Positions 16,424 to 25,064 of a stretch of 64,000 nt of DNA are shown piece by piece. This DNA is from Acidithiobacillus thiooxidans ATCC 19377. GTDB taxonomy: Bacteria > Pseudomonadota > Gammaproteobacteria > Acidithiobacillales > Acidithiobacillaceae. The first letter of the stretch is position 1. The number at the start of each line of letters is the position of its first letter. A program made the position numbers and the translations under genes. A model generated the notes under the pieces. The model ran no database searches, was not told where the DNA came from, and saw nothing but the letters and a program-made list of their open reading frames with translations. The stretch covers positions 556,501 through 620,500 of the forward strand of contig NZ_CP045571.1 in assembly GCF_009662475.1 (NCBI RefSeq). Reading direction: 5' to 3'.

Positions 16424-17973
16424 TGAAACCCAAAACACCACCTGGGCAAACCCGCAAGGGGCGCTTTCTCTCATCCACGGAAACGCTGGATGATCAGCTT
16501 TCTCCCGACCGATCCCCGCGGGGGCACAACCGCCCGGTCGCATCCCGTGTTCACAACAAGGTGCATCGAGCAAGGGGGAAACACGGATCTGGAGCGGCAC
16601 GCTCCCTGATCAAGAGCCTGCTTCCTCATGTCGGGAGCAATTTCTACAAGGCCCCGTCGTCCCGAGGGCCGGCGTTGCAGCCTGCCGGGCGTCGCTGCAC
16701 GGTAAAGGTGTCCTATGTGCGGAGCAAGGGGCCGGATCAGTGGCAAGCCCATGGCAAGTACCTGAGTCGTGAAGGCGCGCAGCAGGACGGCGAGAAAGGC
16801 CAGGGCTTTGACCGGGATTCCGAGAGCGTCAACTTGTCGTCGCGTTTGTCTTCCTGGCAGGAAGAGAACGACCCGCACCTGTTCAAGGTCATTCTGGCAC
16901 CCGAAGATCCACTCCGGCCAGAGGCGTTGCGGGATCTGACGCGCCGATTCAATGCGCGCATCCAGCGACAGATCGGGCGGGATTATGAGTGGGCGGCCAT
17001 CGACCACCACAACACCAGCCACCCACATGTTCACTTGCTGATTCGTGGCAAGGGCAAGCTGGAACTGGAGCCGGATCTGATTCGGCGGGGAATGCGTGCC
17101 GCAGCCCAGGAGATTCTCACGGAAAGCCTGGGCTACCGCAGCGAACGGGAAATCCAGGCGGCGCGGGAGCGGGAGCTGGATCAACGGCGCTTCACCAGTC
17201 TCGATCGAGGGATTCTCGACAAGGCGACGCCCGCGCCGCAAGGCGGCCGCCTGCAAGGCTATTCACTGGTCGATGAATCGCCTACCCACTTATTGGATGA
17301 CAAAGTGCGCGAAAACCGCCGACTCCGGCTCGCCCGCCTGGAAAAGCTCGTGGAATTTGGGGTGGCCGACAAGATCGGGGCGAATCTCTGGCGACTGGAG
17401 CCCGGTTGGGACAAGGCCCTCAAGGAACTCCAGGTATTGCAGACCCGGACGAAGATGCTGGCCGAGGCGCGGGCTTTGATGACGGAGCCGCGCTGTCCGC
17501 CACAGGTCACCAGGATTCGGCCAGGCGACCGCCTGGTGGGACGTGTGCTGGGTACGGGGCTGGATGAGCAATATGACCGGAGCTTCGTGCTCATCGAGGG
17601 CGTCGATAACCGGGCGCATATCGTCTACCAGACGGGATCGATAGAGAAAGCCCGTGGACGGCAGGAACTGGGGCTGCGTCATCTCGTCGCCCTCACTGGC
17701 CTCGACCGTGGCGTTACCGTCAAGGACTACGGTATCGAGATCCCGGACCAGGGCTGGAAACGGACAGAGATTCCCGAAGTGGCACTGGATGACCAACTGG
17801 CGCATGAACGACGGAATCCGCCCAAGGAAATGATGGACCCGACTAGCGGCTTTGCGGCGGAGTGGCACAGACGGCTTCTGGATCAGCGCAAGCAACAAGA
17901 GAAAGAACGGGCACGACAGAAAAAACAGGCCCGGGAACAGGCAAAGCCGCAGCGGGGATCGGAGATCGAGTAG
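16423..17973 (+). CDS. MOBP/DUF3363-type conjugative relaxase
   Basis: A 516-aa VirD2-like relaxase. CTVKVSYVRSKGPDQWQAHG near 88-107 and HHNTSHPHVHLLIRGKGK (H195/H196 and the H200-H202-H204 triad) are the metal-binding motifs of the nuclease fold. The C-terminal half (GDRLVGRVLGTGLDEQYDRS and onwards) is DUF3363. It would nick oriT, remain covalently bound through a tyrosine and lead the strand through the secretion channel. It is translationally coupled to the upstream membrane gene. oriT itself was not located. The tail is a KQQEKERARQKKQ-type basic helix. Confidence 0.85.
   Translation: MKPKTPPGQTRKGRFLSSTETLDDQLSPDRSPRGHNRPVASRVHNKVHRARGKHGSGAARSLIKSLLPHVGSNFYKAPSSRGPALQPAGRRCTVKVSYVRSKGPDQWQAHGKYLSREGAQQDGEKGQGFDRDSESVNLSSRLSSWQEENDPHLFKVILAPEDPLRPEALRDLTRRFNARIQRQIGRDYEWAAIDHHNTSHPHVHLLIRGKGKLELEPDLIRRGMRAAAQEILTESLGYRSEREIQAARERELDQRRFTSLDRGILDKATPAPQGGRLQGYSLVDESPTHLLDDKVRENRRLRLARLEKLVEFGVADKIGANLWRLEPGWDKALKELQVLQTRTKMLAEARALMTEPRCPPQVTRIRPGDRLVGRVLGTGLDEQYDRSFVLIEGVDNRAHIVYQTGSIEKARGRQELGLRHLVALTGLDRGVTVKDYGIEIPDQGWKRTEIPEVALDDQLAHERRNPPKEMMDPTSGFAAEWHRRLLDQRKQQEKERARQKKQAREQAKPQRGSEIE
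17236..17259. repeat. GC-rich repeat units, reverse orientation, inside the relaxase gene
   Basis: GCCGCAAGGCGGCCGCC and CTGCAAGG are the reverse complement of the GCCTTGCAGGCGGC family. The element encodes PQGGRLQG between the nuclease domain and DUF3363, a tolerant linker. Confidence 0.5.
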
Positions 17974-17989
17974 CGATTTGGGAGCGGGA

Positions 17990-18181
17990 ATGGACAAAAT
18001 TGGGGACTTCGCGTTCAGTGTGTTGGTATACACTTGCTACTGGATCAGCCTTGGCGTGAAAAGGCGTCAAGGCAGCGCCGAGGATCGTGTTTTGCGATAC
18101 CAGTCCGAAGTATATGGCTCCGTGATTTCGATACCCTGGGTGAACCGCCTGCTGGCGGGCTTCGGGATGGTTGTACGGTAA
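17990..18181 (+). CDS. Small hypothetical protein downstream of the relaxase
   Basis: A 63-aa protein (MDKIGDFAFSVLVYTCYWIS and onwards) with GGGAGCGGGA just before the ATG, 17 bp after the relaxase stop. The N-terminal third is hydrophobic enough for one membrane segment. No family is known. Its last codons fall inside a 21-bp sequence repeated at 62.5 kb, so the gene may be truncated there. Confidence 0.4.
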   Translation: MDKIGDFAFSVLVYTCYWISLGVKRRQGSAEDRVLRYQSEVYGSVISIPWVNRLLAGFGMVVR

Positions 18182-18192
18182 CTGAGCGGCGT
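18172..18192. repeat. 21-bp exact repeat, copy 1
   Basis: A 21-base sequence beginning TGTACGGTAACTGAG is identical at 62492-62512, next to the right end of an IS element there. It may be a fragment of a common mobile-element end. It directly precedes the promoter of the TA module. Confidence 0.5.
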
Positions 18193-18218
18193 ACTCCTCA
18201 CAACCGGACCCAGCGGCT

Positions 18219-18245
18219 TGACAGGTGTATAATTTGGGATACACT
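18219..18245 (+). promoter_or_regulatory. Promoter and operator of the first RelE/HigA-like module
   Basis: TTGACA at 18219-18224 and TACACT at 18240-18245 (15-bp spacing) could be -35 and -10; TATAAT at 18228 is too close to that -35. GTGTAT (18225-18230) and ATACAC (18239-18244) form a perfect inverted repeat over the promoter, the expected antitoxin-binding operator. The toxin ATG is eight bases downstream. Confidence 0.5.
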
Positions 18246-18252
18246 CCTCCAC

Positions 18253-18549
18253 ATGATCAGCATCAAAACGACGGCGACTTTTGATCGCTGGCTCCATGGC
18301 CTGCGGGATCGCAGGGCGAGGGCGCGCGTTCAGGTGCGAATCGATCGCATGGAGTTGGCCCATTTTGGCGACTGTGAACCCGTCGGAGAGGGCGTATCCG
18401 AGATGCGTATCCATTACGGTCCCGGCTATCGGGTGTACTTCAAGCGGTTTGGCCTGGAACTCGTCGTGCTTCTGGCCGGAGGCGACAAATCCACGCAATC
18501 GGCCGACATTGCCCTAGCATTGAAGTTGGCACGACAACTGGAGGGGTGA
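18253..18549 (+). CDS. RelE/HigB-like (Gp49 family) toxin
   Basis: A 98-aa protein of the phage-derived RelE/ParE-type addiction killer family: FDRWLHGLRDRRARARVQVR, VGEGVSEMRIHYGPGYRVYF and VVLLAGGDKSTQSADIALAL are all hallmark blocks. It would act as an mRNA interferase on ribosomes. The toxin gene precedes its antitoxin by three bases, the order typical of higBA. A paralogue with the same blocks is encoded at 32431-32727. Complete length and motifs suggest activity. Confidence 0.85.
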   Translation: MISIKTTATFDRWLHGLRDRRARARVQVRIDRMELAHFGDCEPVGEGVSEMRIHYGPGYRVYFKRFGLELVVLLAGGDKSTQSADIALALKLARQLEG

Positions 18550-18552
18550 ATC

Positions 18553-18852
18553 ATGGAAAAATTGGAATTGCACACATGGGACAGTGCCGAGCACCTGAAA
18601 ACCGAAGAGGACATCGCGGCTTATCTCGACGCCTGTTTTGAAGAGGCGGGGGATGACGCGGCCTTCATCGCCAGGGCGCTGGGTACCGTTGCCCGCGCGC
18701 GCGGCATGACCCGGCTGGCCCATGACGCCGGCATGGGCAGGGAAAGCCTCTACAAAGCCCTTTCCGGAGAAGGCAATCCCAGTTTTGCCACCATTCTCAA
18801 GGTAGCCAAAGCCTTGGGTGTGCGCATTCGCGCCGAAGCTCTGCACGTCTGA
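18553..18852 (+). CDS. HigA-like antidote protein
   Basis: A 99-aa antitoxin of the addiction-module antidote family. LKTEEDIAAYLDACFEEAGD is the toxin-neutralising N-terminus. GMTRLAHDAGMGRESLYKAL, then GNPSFATILKVAKALGVRI is an XRE-type helix-turn-helix. It probably represses the module through the inverted repeat at 18225-18244. It sits between the relaxase gene and trbB, a stabilising cargo of the element. Confidence 0.85.
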   Translation: MEKLELHTWDSAEHLKTEEDIAAYLDACFEEAGDDAAFIARALGTVARARGMTRLAHDAGMGRESLYKALSGEGNPSFATILKVAKALGVRIRAEALHV

Positions 18853-18951
18853 CCGGATCATTGCTGGGGTCATTCCGGCATCCTGTCGGCGGCTTATCGC
18901 ATCCAATCCTCTGCCACAGGTGTTTTTTGCAGTCATAGTGTCACCACCACG

Positions 18952-19266
18952 TTGTCGGCGTTGATCTCGCTGGGCCTTTCGATCCGCCCGGACTACGCCG
19001 CATTTGAAGCTGGAAAATCGTTTTTGTTTGCCTACGGATTTCTGGTGCTCTCTTCCCTGTATGCTGCGCAAACTGCGCCTCGCTTTTTGGAGACGGTAAT
19101 TTTGGCGTTTTCACTCTATTTCGTGCCAGTCGTATTTCAAGGGGTACTTGCCGCCTTTGGCGAATGGAGTCAGAAACGAGACGATCTCATGGCCTACCCG
19201 ATGTCTGTTTTTTTGCGGGATATCCGAATCCTCGAAAAGCAAAGAAAACTATTTTCCTTTGATTGA
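18952..19266 (+). CDS. Small hydrophobic protein, start uncertain
   Basis: The frame from a TTG at 18952 encodes 104 aa with two likely membrane spans (FLFAYGFLVLSSLYAAQTA and ILAFSLYFVPVVFQGVLAAF) and a charged C-terminus (DIRILEKQRKLFSFD). No good ribosome-binding site is visible, so the true start may be internal or the gene may be a fragment. It lies between the TA module and leader copy D. No family was recognised. Confidence 0.4.
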   Translation: MSALISLGLSIRPDYAAFEAGKSFLFAYGFLVLSSLYAAQTAPRFLETVILAFSLYFVPVVFQGVLAAFGEWSQKRDDLMAYPMSVFLRDIRILEKQRKLFSFD

Positions 19267-19357
19267 GGGGCGGGCTTTCGTTCGCATAGGATCCCAGCGC
19301 AGATCCCTTTGCGCATGGCCCAGTATCCGTCCCGCCGAATCTGCTGCTCCCTGGGGC

Positions 19358-19417
19358 AGCTATCGTCTCCGCGCCCGATCTATACCCCAATGGAATAATA
19401 GCTATAGGGGTAAATTC
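19358..19417 (+). promoter_or_regulatory. GATCTATACC leader element, copy D
   Basis: CTATCGT at 19360-19366 and GATCTATACC at 19377-19386 keep the 20-bp spacing. TACCCC (19383-19388) pairs with GGGGTA (19407-19412). GGGG is the ribosome-binding site for the ATG at 19418. Confidence 0.75.
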
Positions 19418-19870
19418 ATGGCACTGCCCATCACGGTAAAAATCAAACTCACAGGCAGCTACGCAGACAAGGTGCGGGTGGCGAGCGCATCCCGGCGCAT
19501 GTCTTTGGCGGCACTGACCGCCGAGTATGCCATGCGCGGGCTCGACGCAGAGGCGGAAGATGGCAGCGAACTGGCCGGTTTTGAGCGTCGGATTGCGGCA
19601 ACCATACTGGCGTCCAGAAGCGATCTCGAAGCTGTACAGGCCGAGCTCGACACTCTGGCTGCGATGCTCGACACCTTCGTCAAACTCATGCTGGTTCACC
19701 TGCCAGAACCGGGCACGGAGAAGGAGGCAACCCAGGCTTCCGCGCTGGCCCGGTATGAACGATTCATCCAACAGGTCGGCATGGCCTTTGAAGGCGACCG
19801 GCCGCAGGCCCTCAAAAAAATCGGAGAGCTGATTCAGCAGCGGATCGAAACGGCGGAGGAAAATCAGTGA
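19418..19870 (+). CDS. Hypothetical protein preceding TrbB
   Basis: A 150-aa protein starting MALPITVKIKLTGSYADKVR. Its start, with a short strand then SRRMSLAALTAEYAM, looks like a ribbon-helix-helix DNA-binding domain, and the rest is a long heptad-like helix (AVQAELDTLAAMLDTFVKLM). The stop overlaps the GTG start of trbB by two bases. The position at the head of the trbB unit recalls the small regulator TrbA of IncP plasmids, but the sequence does not establish homology. Translation upstream of 19418 is unlikely because it would read through the leader. Confidence 0.55.
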   Translation: MALPITVKIKLTGSYADKVRVASASRRMSLAALTAEYAMRGLDAEAEDGSELAGFERRIAATILASRSDLEAVQAELDTLAAMLDTFVKLMLVHLPEPGTEKEATQASALARYERFIQQVGMAFEGDRPQALKKIGELIQQRIETAEENQ

Positions 19871-20835
19871 ACATCAACGCGCACGATCAGCAGGAACAGC
19901 AGGCCCATGCCCGCCGGATCGAGCAGATGCGGCGGATTCTTGGTCTGGAGATCGCAGCCCTCTTTGATGACACGGGTGTCGTCGAGATCATGGCCAACCC
20001 CGACGGACGGGTCTTCGTCGAGCGCCTGGGGTCGGGTATATCCCACCTGGGCGAGATCGATGCAAGCCGTGTCCAGTCCCTGTTAGGGCTCATGGCCGAC
20101 TACCTGCATACCACGGTGAGTCGTGATCGGCCTATCGTCGAGGGGGCCATGCCCATCGAGTTCCTGCGCAGCCGCTTTGCCGGCGCGATTCCGCCCATGG
20201 TGGAGGGTGCGTCTTTCAGTATCCGCCTGCCAGCCCGTTCGGTGTACACCCTCGATCAGTACGTTGAGGCGGGCATCATAACTGCGGCGCAGTTGGACAC
20301 CCTTTCCGATGCCGTGCTCTCCCGCAAGAATATCCTGGTGAGCGGTGGCACGGGATCGGGCAAGACCACCCTGGCCAACGCCATCATCGACCGGATCTCC
20401 AGGCTGTCAGATATCGGTACCCGCATCGTGATTATCGAAGATACCCGGGAGCTCCAATGCACCGCTCCCAATGTGGTCCAGTTCCTGACCGACGATGATG
20501 CGGGCATCGACATGACGCGTCTCTTAAAGCTCACGCTGCGTTATCGGCCCGACCGCATACTGGTGGGCGAGGTCCGCGACAAGGCGGCCTTGGCGCTGCT
20601 CAAAGCCTGGAACACGGGACACCCGGGCGGCATCGCCACCCTGCACGCCAACAACCCCGAAGCGGCCTTATTGCGTCTCGACCAACTCTGCCAGGAAGCG
20701 GGTGTTCCCGCACAGCAGACGCTGATTCATGAGGCGGTGGACATCGTTCTACAGATTGCCCGTGACCCGAATCATCCTGCCGGCCGCAGGATTTCGGCCA
20801 TTCTTGATGTGAAAGACGGCGTGCTGATCTCGTGA
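19867..20835 (+). CDS. trbB: TrbB/VirB11-type conjugation ATPase
   Basis: A 322-aa hexameric secretion ATPase. LVSGGTGSGKTTLANAII (about 157-174) is the Walker A, IVIIEDTREL near 191-200 the Asp box, RYRPDRILVGEVRDKAALAL the Walker B region and TGHPGGIATLHANNPEAALL the His box. It powers pilus assembly and substrate transfer on the cytoplasmic side of the inner membrane. The GTG start overlaps the upstream stop. Length is as in TrbB of IncP plasmids. HicAB follows on the other strand, separating trbB from trbC. Confidence 0.93.
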   Translation: MNINAHDQQEQQAHARRIEQMRRILGLEIAALFDDTGVVEIMANPDGRVFVERLGSGISHLGEIDASRVQSLLGLMADYLHTTVSRDRPIVEGAMPIEFLRSRFAGAIPPMVEGASFSIRLPARSVYTLDQYVEAGIITAAQLDTLSDAVLSRKNILVSGGTGSGKTTLANAIIDRISRLSDIGTRIVIIEDTRELQCTAPNVVQFLTDDDAGIDMTRLLKLTLRYRPDRILVGEVRDKAALALLKAWNTGHPGGIATLHANNPEAALLRLDQLCQEAGVPAQQTLIHEAVDIVLQIARDPNHPAGRRISAILDVKDGVLIS

Positions 20836-20877
20836 TTCCTCAAACGAAGTGACGTTTTTCTCGCCAATCAGAGGTAG

Positions 20878-21285
20878 TTAAGAGGCCTCGCGGCGCAACG
20901 TCGCTAGGGCCGCGCGAGCCAGAAAACCAGAACGGCTCTCGTGACGGCTTTTGGCCGCCTCATCCACACGTCGCAGCACTCGTGCAGGCAAGGTAATATT
21001 GACTCGCTCCGCCTTGTCGGAGAGGATCGCTGGGTCCACATCCACCAGCGCCCATATCCAGTGAGCAAACTCCGGATTGGCCTGATGCTCCGTGATGGAT
21101 TTAGGTTCTGGAATATCTCCGCCCTCATCAATCTGCACCTCCAGCCACAGTTCGATGGCTTCCTTGGCCATTTGGATGGCTTCGTCTAGGGTGTCCCCGG
21201 CAGAGAAACAGCCTGGCAAGTCAGGAACCACTACCCCAAAGGCATGGGTCTCATCCTCAGATTCAATAGCGATTGGGTATCTCAT
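20878..21285 (-). CDS. hicB: HicB-type antitoxin
   Basis: A 135-aa protein. The N-terminal partially degraded RNase H-like fold reads VVVPDLPGCFSAGDTLDEAI and KEAIELWLE. The C-terminal DNA-binding part (VNITLPARVLRRVDEAAKSR) is a ribbon-helix-helix. It neutralises HicA and represses the operon. It overlaps hicA by four bases. The pair is inserted on the minus strand between trbB and trbC, a typical cargo position. Confidence 0.9.
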   Translation of the reverse strand: MRYPIAIESEDETHAFGVVVPDLPGCFSAGDTLDEAIQMAKEAIELWLEVQIDEGGDIPEPKSITEHQANPEFAHWIWALVDVDPAILSDKAERVNITLPARVLRRVDEAAKSRHESRSGFLARAALATLRREAS

Positions 21286-21479
21286 TTGCAGTTGCCCTCC
21301 TTAAGTCCGGCCTGCTTCAAAAGTTTGTGGAGCAATCCTGTGCCCAGGTCTTTACGCGGATGCGGTATCGAAAGATGCCCTGGGTGATCGGGATGCACAT
21401 AGACGTGATGCGAACCTTTTGTGCTTCGATGCAACCATCCCGCCGACTCCAGGCATTTGATCAGTTCTGAGCTCGTCAT
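21282..21479 (-). CDS. hicA: HicA-type mRNA interferase toxin
   Basis: A 65-aa dsRBD-fold toxin: MTSSELIKCLESAGWLHRST, then KGSHHVYVHPDHPGHLSIPH with the catalytic histidine of the GSHH motif, and KDLGTGLLHKLLKQAGL. It cleaves mRNA when HicB is lost. The ATG at 21479 was chosen because the operator palindrome lies immediately upstream; a longer frame would run through it. The sequence is complete. Confidence 0.9.
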   Translation of the reverse strand: MTSSELIKCLESAGWLHRSTKGSHHVYVHPDHPGHLSIPHPRKDLGTGLLHKLLKQAGLKEGNCK

Positions 21480-21480
21480 G

Positions 21481-21497
21481 GTGTGTATTATACACAC
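21481..21497. promoter_or_regulatory. Palindromic operator of hicAB
   Basis: GTGTGTATTATACACAC is a perfect palindrome of eight-base arms around one base, ending one base before the hicA ATG. It overlaps where the core promoter must be and fits a HicB-binding site. Confidence 0.65.
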
Positions 21498-21688
21498 AGA
21501 TTTCCGCAAGTCACTGTCGGGAGACTAACGGGCAACCCTCCATTTCCCTCGTTTTGTGCAAGGGGTGTATTCATGGATGTGCGTGCAACTTATTGTCGTC
21601 TGCGCCCGTGCGCTTCTGGAGTCCCGGCAGACCTTGGATGGCCAGCCTGGCAATAGCGAGCGACTGCGCGAACTTCCGGTGTAATGCA

Positions 21689-21760
21689 GGGTATACCAAA
21701 ACCCGCCGATCTATACCCGCGCAAGGACAAATGAGTGTCCGTCCACGAAAGGGTGTTCAC
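21689..21760 (+). promoter_or_regulatory. GATCTATACC leader element, copy E
   Basis: GTATACC at 21691-21697 and GATCTATACC at 21708-21717 keep the 20-bp spacing. Outer pairing TACCC (21714-21718) with GGGTG (21751-21755) encloses a second hairpin, GGACA with TGTCC at 21725-21740. AAAGGG precedes the trbC ATG at 21761. Confidence 0.75.
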
Positions 21761-22147
21761 ATGAAAAAGCGGTTGAAGGCAATATTTTCTGGAGTTCGCA
21801 AGGTCAGCGCGGCGGGCCTGATGGTCCTGGCCCCCGGCATGGCGTTCGCGTCCACGTCCGGCGGTGTGTTTTCTCCCATTGCGGGGCCGCTGAATACGGT
21901 CCTGACCGGTATGCAGGACATGGGCGGGCTGGTCGCCGCTGGCGGCGTGGTGTCTACGGGCCTTGCCTGGTGGCATGGCGGCGAGCACAAGAAGGCCATG
22001 ATGATTGGCCTGGGTGCAACGGTCGGCGGCATTGCCATGGCCAATGCGAAATCGCTCGCCACCAGCATCACCGGCGGTGCCACGATGGGGCATGTGGGCA
22101 TTATGGGCCTCGCCGCATCGCATGCCCTGCACGTCGTGGGGCTCTAG
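21761..22147 (+). CDS. trbC: TrbC/VirB2-type conjugative pilin precursor
   Basis: A 128-aa protein with a basic start (MKKRLKAIFSGVRK), a long signal peptide (AGLMVLAPGMAFAS) and two hydrophobic segments typical of VirB2 pilins, separated by a short basic loop (WHGGEHKK). After processing it would form the pilus filament. It is followed by trbD after three bases. The identity rests on architecture and gene order more than on sequence motifs, because pilins diverge quickly. Confidence 0.8.
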   Translation: MKKRLKAIFSGVRKVSAAGLMVLAPGMAFASTSGGVFSPIAGPLNTVLTGMQDMGGLVAAGGVVSTGLAWWHGGEHKKAMMIGLGATVGGIAMANAKSLATSITGGATMGHVGIMGLAASHALHVVGL

Positions 22148-22150
22148 GCC

Positions 22151-22528
22151 ATGGCGGCGGAGCTTACCCGCCGTCTCCCGCTCCACCCCTCCCTGACCAG
22201 GCCCATGCTCGTCGCTGGGGGTGAGCGGGAGGCCACATTTGCCCTTTGGTTCGTCTGTCTCTCTATACCGATTCTGGTCTCTCTCTGGTTCATCCCGGTG
22301 GGTCTCATCGTCGGCGGAGTGGGGCAGTCGTTTCTGCGTTTCCTGGCAAAACACGACCCGCAATCCTTTGGCGTTGTGCGTCGCCACTGGAGCCAGCAAT
22401 CCGTCTACCTGGGCGGGGCCAGCGCTTATGCGCCGGTCAAATACAAGGCCCCCAAAGAACAAACGCAAAGTGCCGCGTCTGGTGGCGTGCTCAGGGCCTT
22501 ATCGAAACTCATGAGGAAGAAGAAATAA
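22151..22528 (+). CDS. trbD: TrbD/VirB3-like inner-membrane protein
   Basis: A 125-aa protein with the VirB3 pattern: short cytoplasmic start with LHPSLTRPMLVAGGERE, one or two fused membrane spans (ALWFVCLSIPILVSLWFIPV and GLIVGGVGQSFLRFL), then a basic cytoplasmic tail. VirB3 proteins associate with the VirB4 ATPase, and its stop overlaps the start of trbE (TAATG). Confidence 0.85.
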   Translation: MAAELTRRLPLHPSLTRPMLVAGGEREATFALWFVCLSIPILVSLWFIPVGLIVGGVGQSFLRFLAKHDPQSFGVVRRHWSQQSVYLGGASAYAPVKYKAPKEQTQSAASGGVLRALSKLMRKKK

Positions 22529-25062
22529 TGCGCTCCCTGAAACAGTACCGCGATAAGGCCCTGGGCCTTCCCGATCTTTTGAACATCGCTTTTCTGGTGG
22601 ATGGCTGGCAGACGGATGCCGGGGAAATGGCCATCGCGCTGCAAAAAGACGGGAGCTTTCTGGCGGGGTTCCGCTATGACGGACCTGATCTCGAAAGCCA
22701 GTCCACGCAGGATCTGGAGGCGCTCTCGGCCACCTGGAACAATGCCATCGCTCGACTGGGCACGGATTGGGGCGTGCATGTCACGGCGATTCGCGAGCCG
22801 GCCGACGGCTATATCGACGAATCGGAGTGCGCCTTTCGCGACCCGGTGTCGCGCCTCATCGAGGCCGAGAGACGGGCGCAGTTTGGATCGGAAACCAATC
22901 ACTATGTGAGCCGCTATGCCATCACCATCACCTGGCGAACGCCCATCGATGCTGAAGTACAGTTGGCACAGTCCATGATCCAAAAGAAAGCCGGTAAACA
23001 ACCCGAGCAACTGGCCGATGCGGCATTCCGGGACACGCTGGCCCGCTACCGGCAGATGATCGAAGTCATCCTGGGTATTTTCAGGCACGGATACCGGGTG
23101 AAGGCCATGGATGCCGATGCCCTGCTTACCCATGTTCATGAGTGCCTGACCGGGGCCACGCATCGCGTCAATGCGCCCCGCATTCCAGCGTATCTGGATG
23201 CCCTTATTGGGCACCATGATTTTGTTGGCGGGTTGGAGCCGTCCATCGACGGGGAAGAGATCCGCGTCGTAACGGTTCTGGGCTATCCAGGCATGACCTT
23301 CCCCGAGATGTTGGAGAACCTGCATAGCCTGCCCTTTCCCCTACGCTACACGCTCCGCTTCCTGCCCCTCGATCAGTCTGATGCGGTGGCGGATATGGCG
23401 AAGATCCGGGATCGCTGGTTTGGCTCCCGGGCCAACATGAAGTCCCTGCTTACGGAGAAGATGACGGGCGAAGCCCAGGGACAGTTGTCCGCCGACGATA
23501 CGGTGGTAAACCTCGCCTATGACGCCAAGCAGGCCGTCAATGAGGCGCGGGAGGGCGCTGTGAAGTTTGGCAACTTCACGCTATCCGTCGTGCTGCGTTC
23601 CGCCAATGAAAAAGTGCTCGCTGATCGGATAAAGGCGATCAAGACCTTCTTTGACAATGCGGGCTATGTCGCCCACCTGGAAACGACCAACACGGTGGAG
23701 GCTTTTTTGGGGAGCATCCCCGGTCATCTCTATGAGAACATCCGCCGGCCCCTGATGCACTCGCTGAATTTTGCGGATTTCGCGCCCAAGACGGAGATCT
23801 GGGCCGGTGAAGCGCGTTGCCCGAGCCCACTGATGAAACTGCCGGATGGCCGAAGGGCCCTCGCAGGCGGCAAGGCCCCGCCCCTGCTGTACGCGGCGAC
23901 CACGGGAAATACGCCGTTCCGACTGAATCTCCATGTGGGCGATCTGGGGCACAGTCTGGTTGCCGGCATGACCGGGGGCGGAAAGAGTACGCTCCTGGCC
24001 CTGTTGGCGGCGCAATGGCAACGCTATCCAGACAGCCGGGCGATCGGCTTCGACAAGGGTATGAGTCTCTACGCCCTCACCGAGGCGATGCGGGGGCAGC
24101 ATTATGACCTGAACGGCCCGACGTCCAATCTGTGCTTCGCACCCCTGCAGCACGTCGATGATCCGGCAGAGGCGGCTTTTGCTGCCGATTGGGTGGAGGC
24201 GTTGGCCACCTTGCAGGGCATGACGATCACCTCTACGGAGCGTTCGGCCATTCGTGACGCCGTGCATGGCCTGGCCCGGGAATCCGGACGATCGCTCACG
24301 GCGCTGGTCCAGATGATCCAGAACCGGGGAATCAAGGATGCCTTGCAGTATTACACCCTGACCGGGCAAACGGGGAAGCTGCTTGATGCCGAGAGCGACG
24401 GACTGTCGATGGCCGATGCCAGCATGATCACTTTCGAGATGAGCCACCTGATGAATGGCAGTCCGGCGGAGCGCCGGGTAACGGTTCCGGTACTGCTGTA
24501 TCTGTTCCACCGGATCGAGCAGATGCTGGATGGGCGGCCAACCCTCATTTTGCTCGACGAAGCCTGGACCTTCCTGGACAACGAGATGTTTCTGGCGAAG
24601 TTGCGGCAATGGCTGAAGGAACTGCGGAAGAAAAATGCCGCCGTCGTTTTTGCCACACAGTCCCTGAATGACCTCAAGAACAGCCCGTTGCTCCCGGTCC
24701 TGAAGGAATCCTGCCCGACGAAAATCTTCTTGCCCAATCGGGCAGCCTCCAGTCAGGACCTCAGACCCCTGTATATCGACATGGGGCTGAATGATCGGCA
24801 AATCGATCTGTTGGCGATGTCCACGCCGAAGCAGGACTACTACCTGTCCACACCCGAGGGTCAGCGCCGGATTCAGTTTGGCATGGGTCCGGTCACCCTG
24901 GCTTTTTGCGGTGTCTCCGATCCGCGTGAGGTCAAGCGGGTAGCGGAGCTCAAGACACAGCACGGCGATCGCTGGCCGATAGCGTGGCTGAAAGAGTGTC
25001 TGTCACCCAGCATCCGGGATGGTTGGGTGAGCTATGCGGAGTCCCTTTACCAAGGAGAGTGA
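22528..25062 (+). CDS. trbE: TrbE/VirB4-type conjugation ATPase
   Basis: An 844-aa protein, the usual size of TrbE. The CagE/TrbE N-terminal domain spans about residues 180-390. AGMTGGGKSTLLALLAAQ near 480 is Walker A and LILLDEAWTFLDN near 672 is Walker B. SLNDLKNSPLLPVLKESCPT and the C-terminal block SSQDLRPLYIDMGL are conserved. It energises pilin extraction and substrate transfer. The ATG at 22528 overlaps the trbD stop, and upstream in-frame codons belong to the trbD region. Confidence 0.93.
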   Translation: MRSLKQYRDKALGLPDLLNIAFLVDGWQTDAGEMAIALQKDGSFLAGFRYDGPDLESQSTQDLEALSATWNNAIARLGTDWGVHVTAIREPADGYIDESECAFRDPVSRLIEAERRAQFGSETNHYVSRYAITITWRTPIDAEVQLAQSMIQKKAGKQPEQLADAAFRDTLARYRQMIEVILGIFRHGYRVKAMDADALLTHVHECLTGATHRVNAPRIPAYLDALIGHHDFVGGLEPSIDGEEIRVVTVLGYPGMTFPEMLENLHSLPFPLRYTLRFLPLDQSDAVADMAKIRDRWFGSRANMKSLLTEKMTGEAQGQLSADDTVVNLAYDAKQAVNEAREGAVKFGNFTLSVVLRSANEKVLADRIKAIKTFFDNAGYVAHLETTNTVEAFLGSIPGHLYENIRRPLMHSLNFADFAPKTEIWAGEARCPSPLMKLPDGRRALAGGKAPPLLYAATTGNTPFRLNLHVGDLGHSLVAGMTGGGKSTLLALLAAQWQRYPDSRAIGFDKGMSLYALTEAMRGQHYDLNGPTSNLCFAPLQHVDDPAEAAFAADWVEALATLQGMTITSTERSAIRDAVHGLARESGRSLTALVQMIQNRGIKDALQYYTLTGQTGKLLDAESDGLSMADASMITFEMSHLMNGSPAERRVTVPVLLYLFHRIEQMLDGRPTLILLDEAWTFLDNEMFLAKLRQWLKELRKKNAAVVFATQSLNDLKNSPLLPVLKESCPTKIFLPNRAASSQDLRPLYIDMGLNDRQIDLLAMSTPKQDYYLSTPEGQRRIQFGMGPVTLAFCGVSDPREVKRVAELKTQHGDRWPIAWLKECLSPSIRDGWVSYAESLYQGE

Positions 25063-25064
25063 GC

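Noticed and set aside
18853-18951. CATCCTGT at 18880 as a MOBP nic site (oriT)
   Set aside because: The short word resembles the ATCCTG nic core of IncP-like oriTs and lies near the relaxase gene, but the same word also occurs near 29608, and no inverted repeat typical of an oriT was seen beside it.
23581-24963. Long minus-strand open frame opposite trbE
   Set aside because: Antisense artefact over a clearly conserved ATPase gene.
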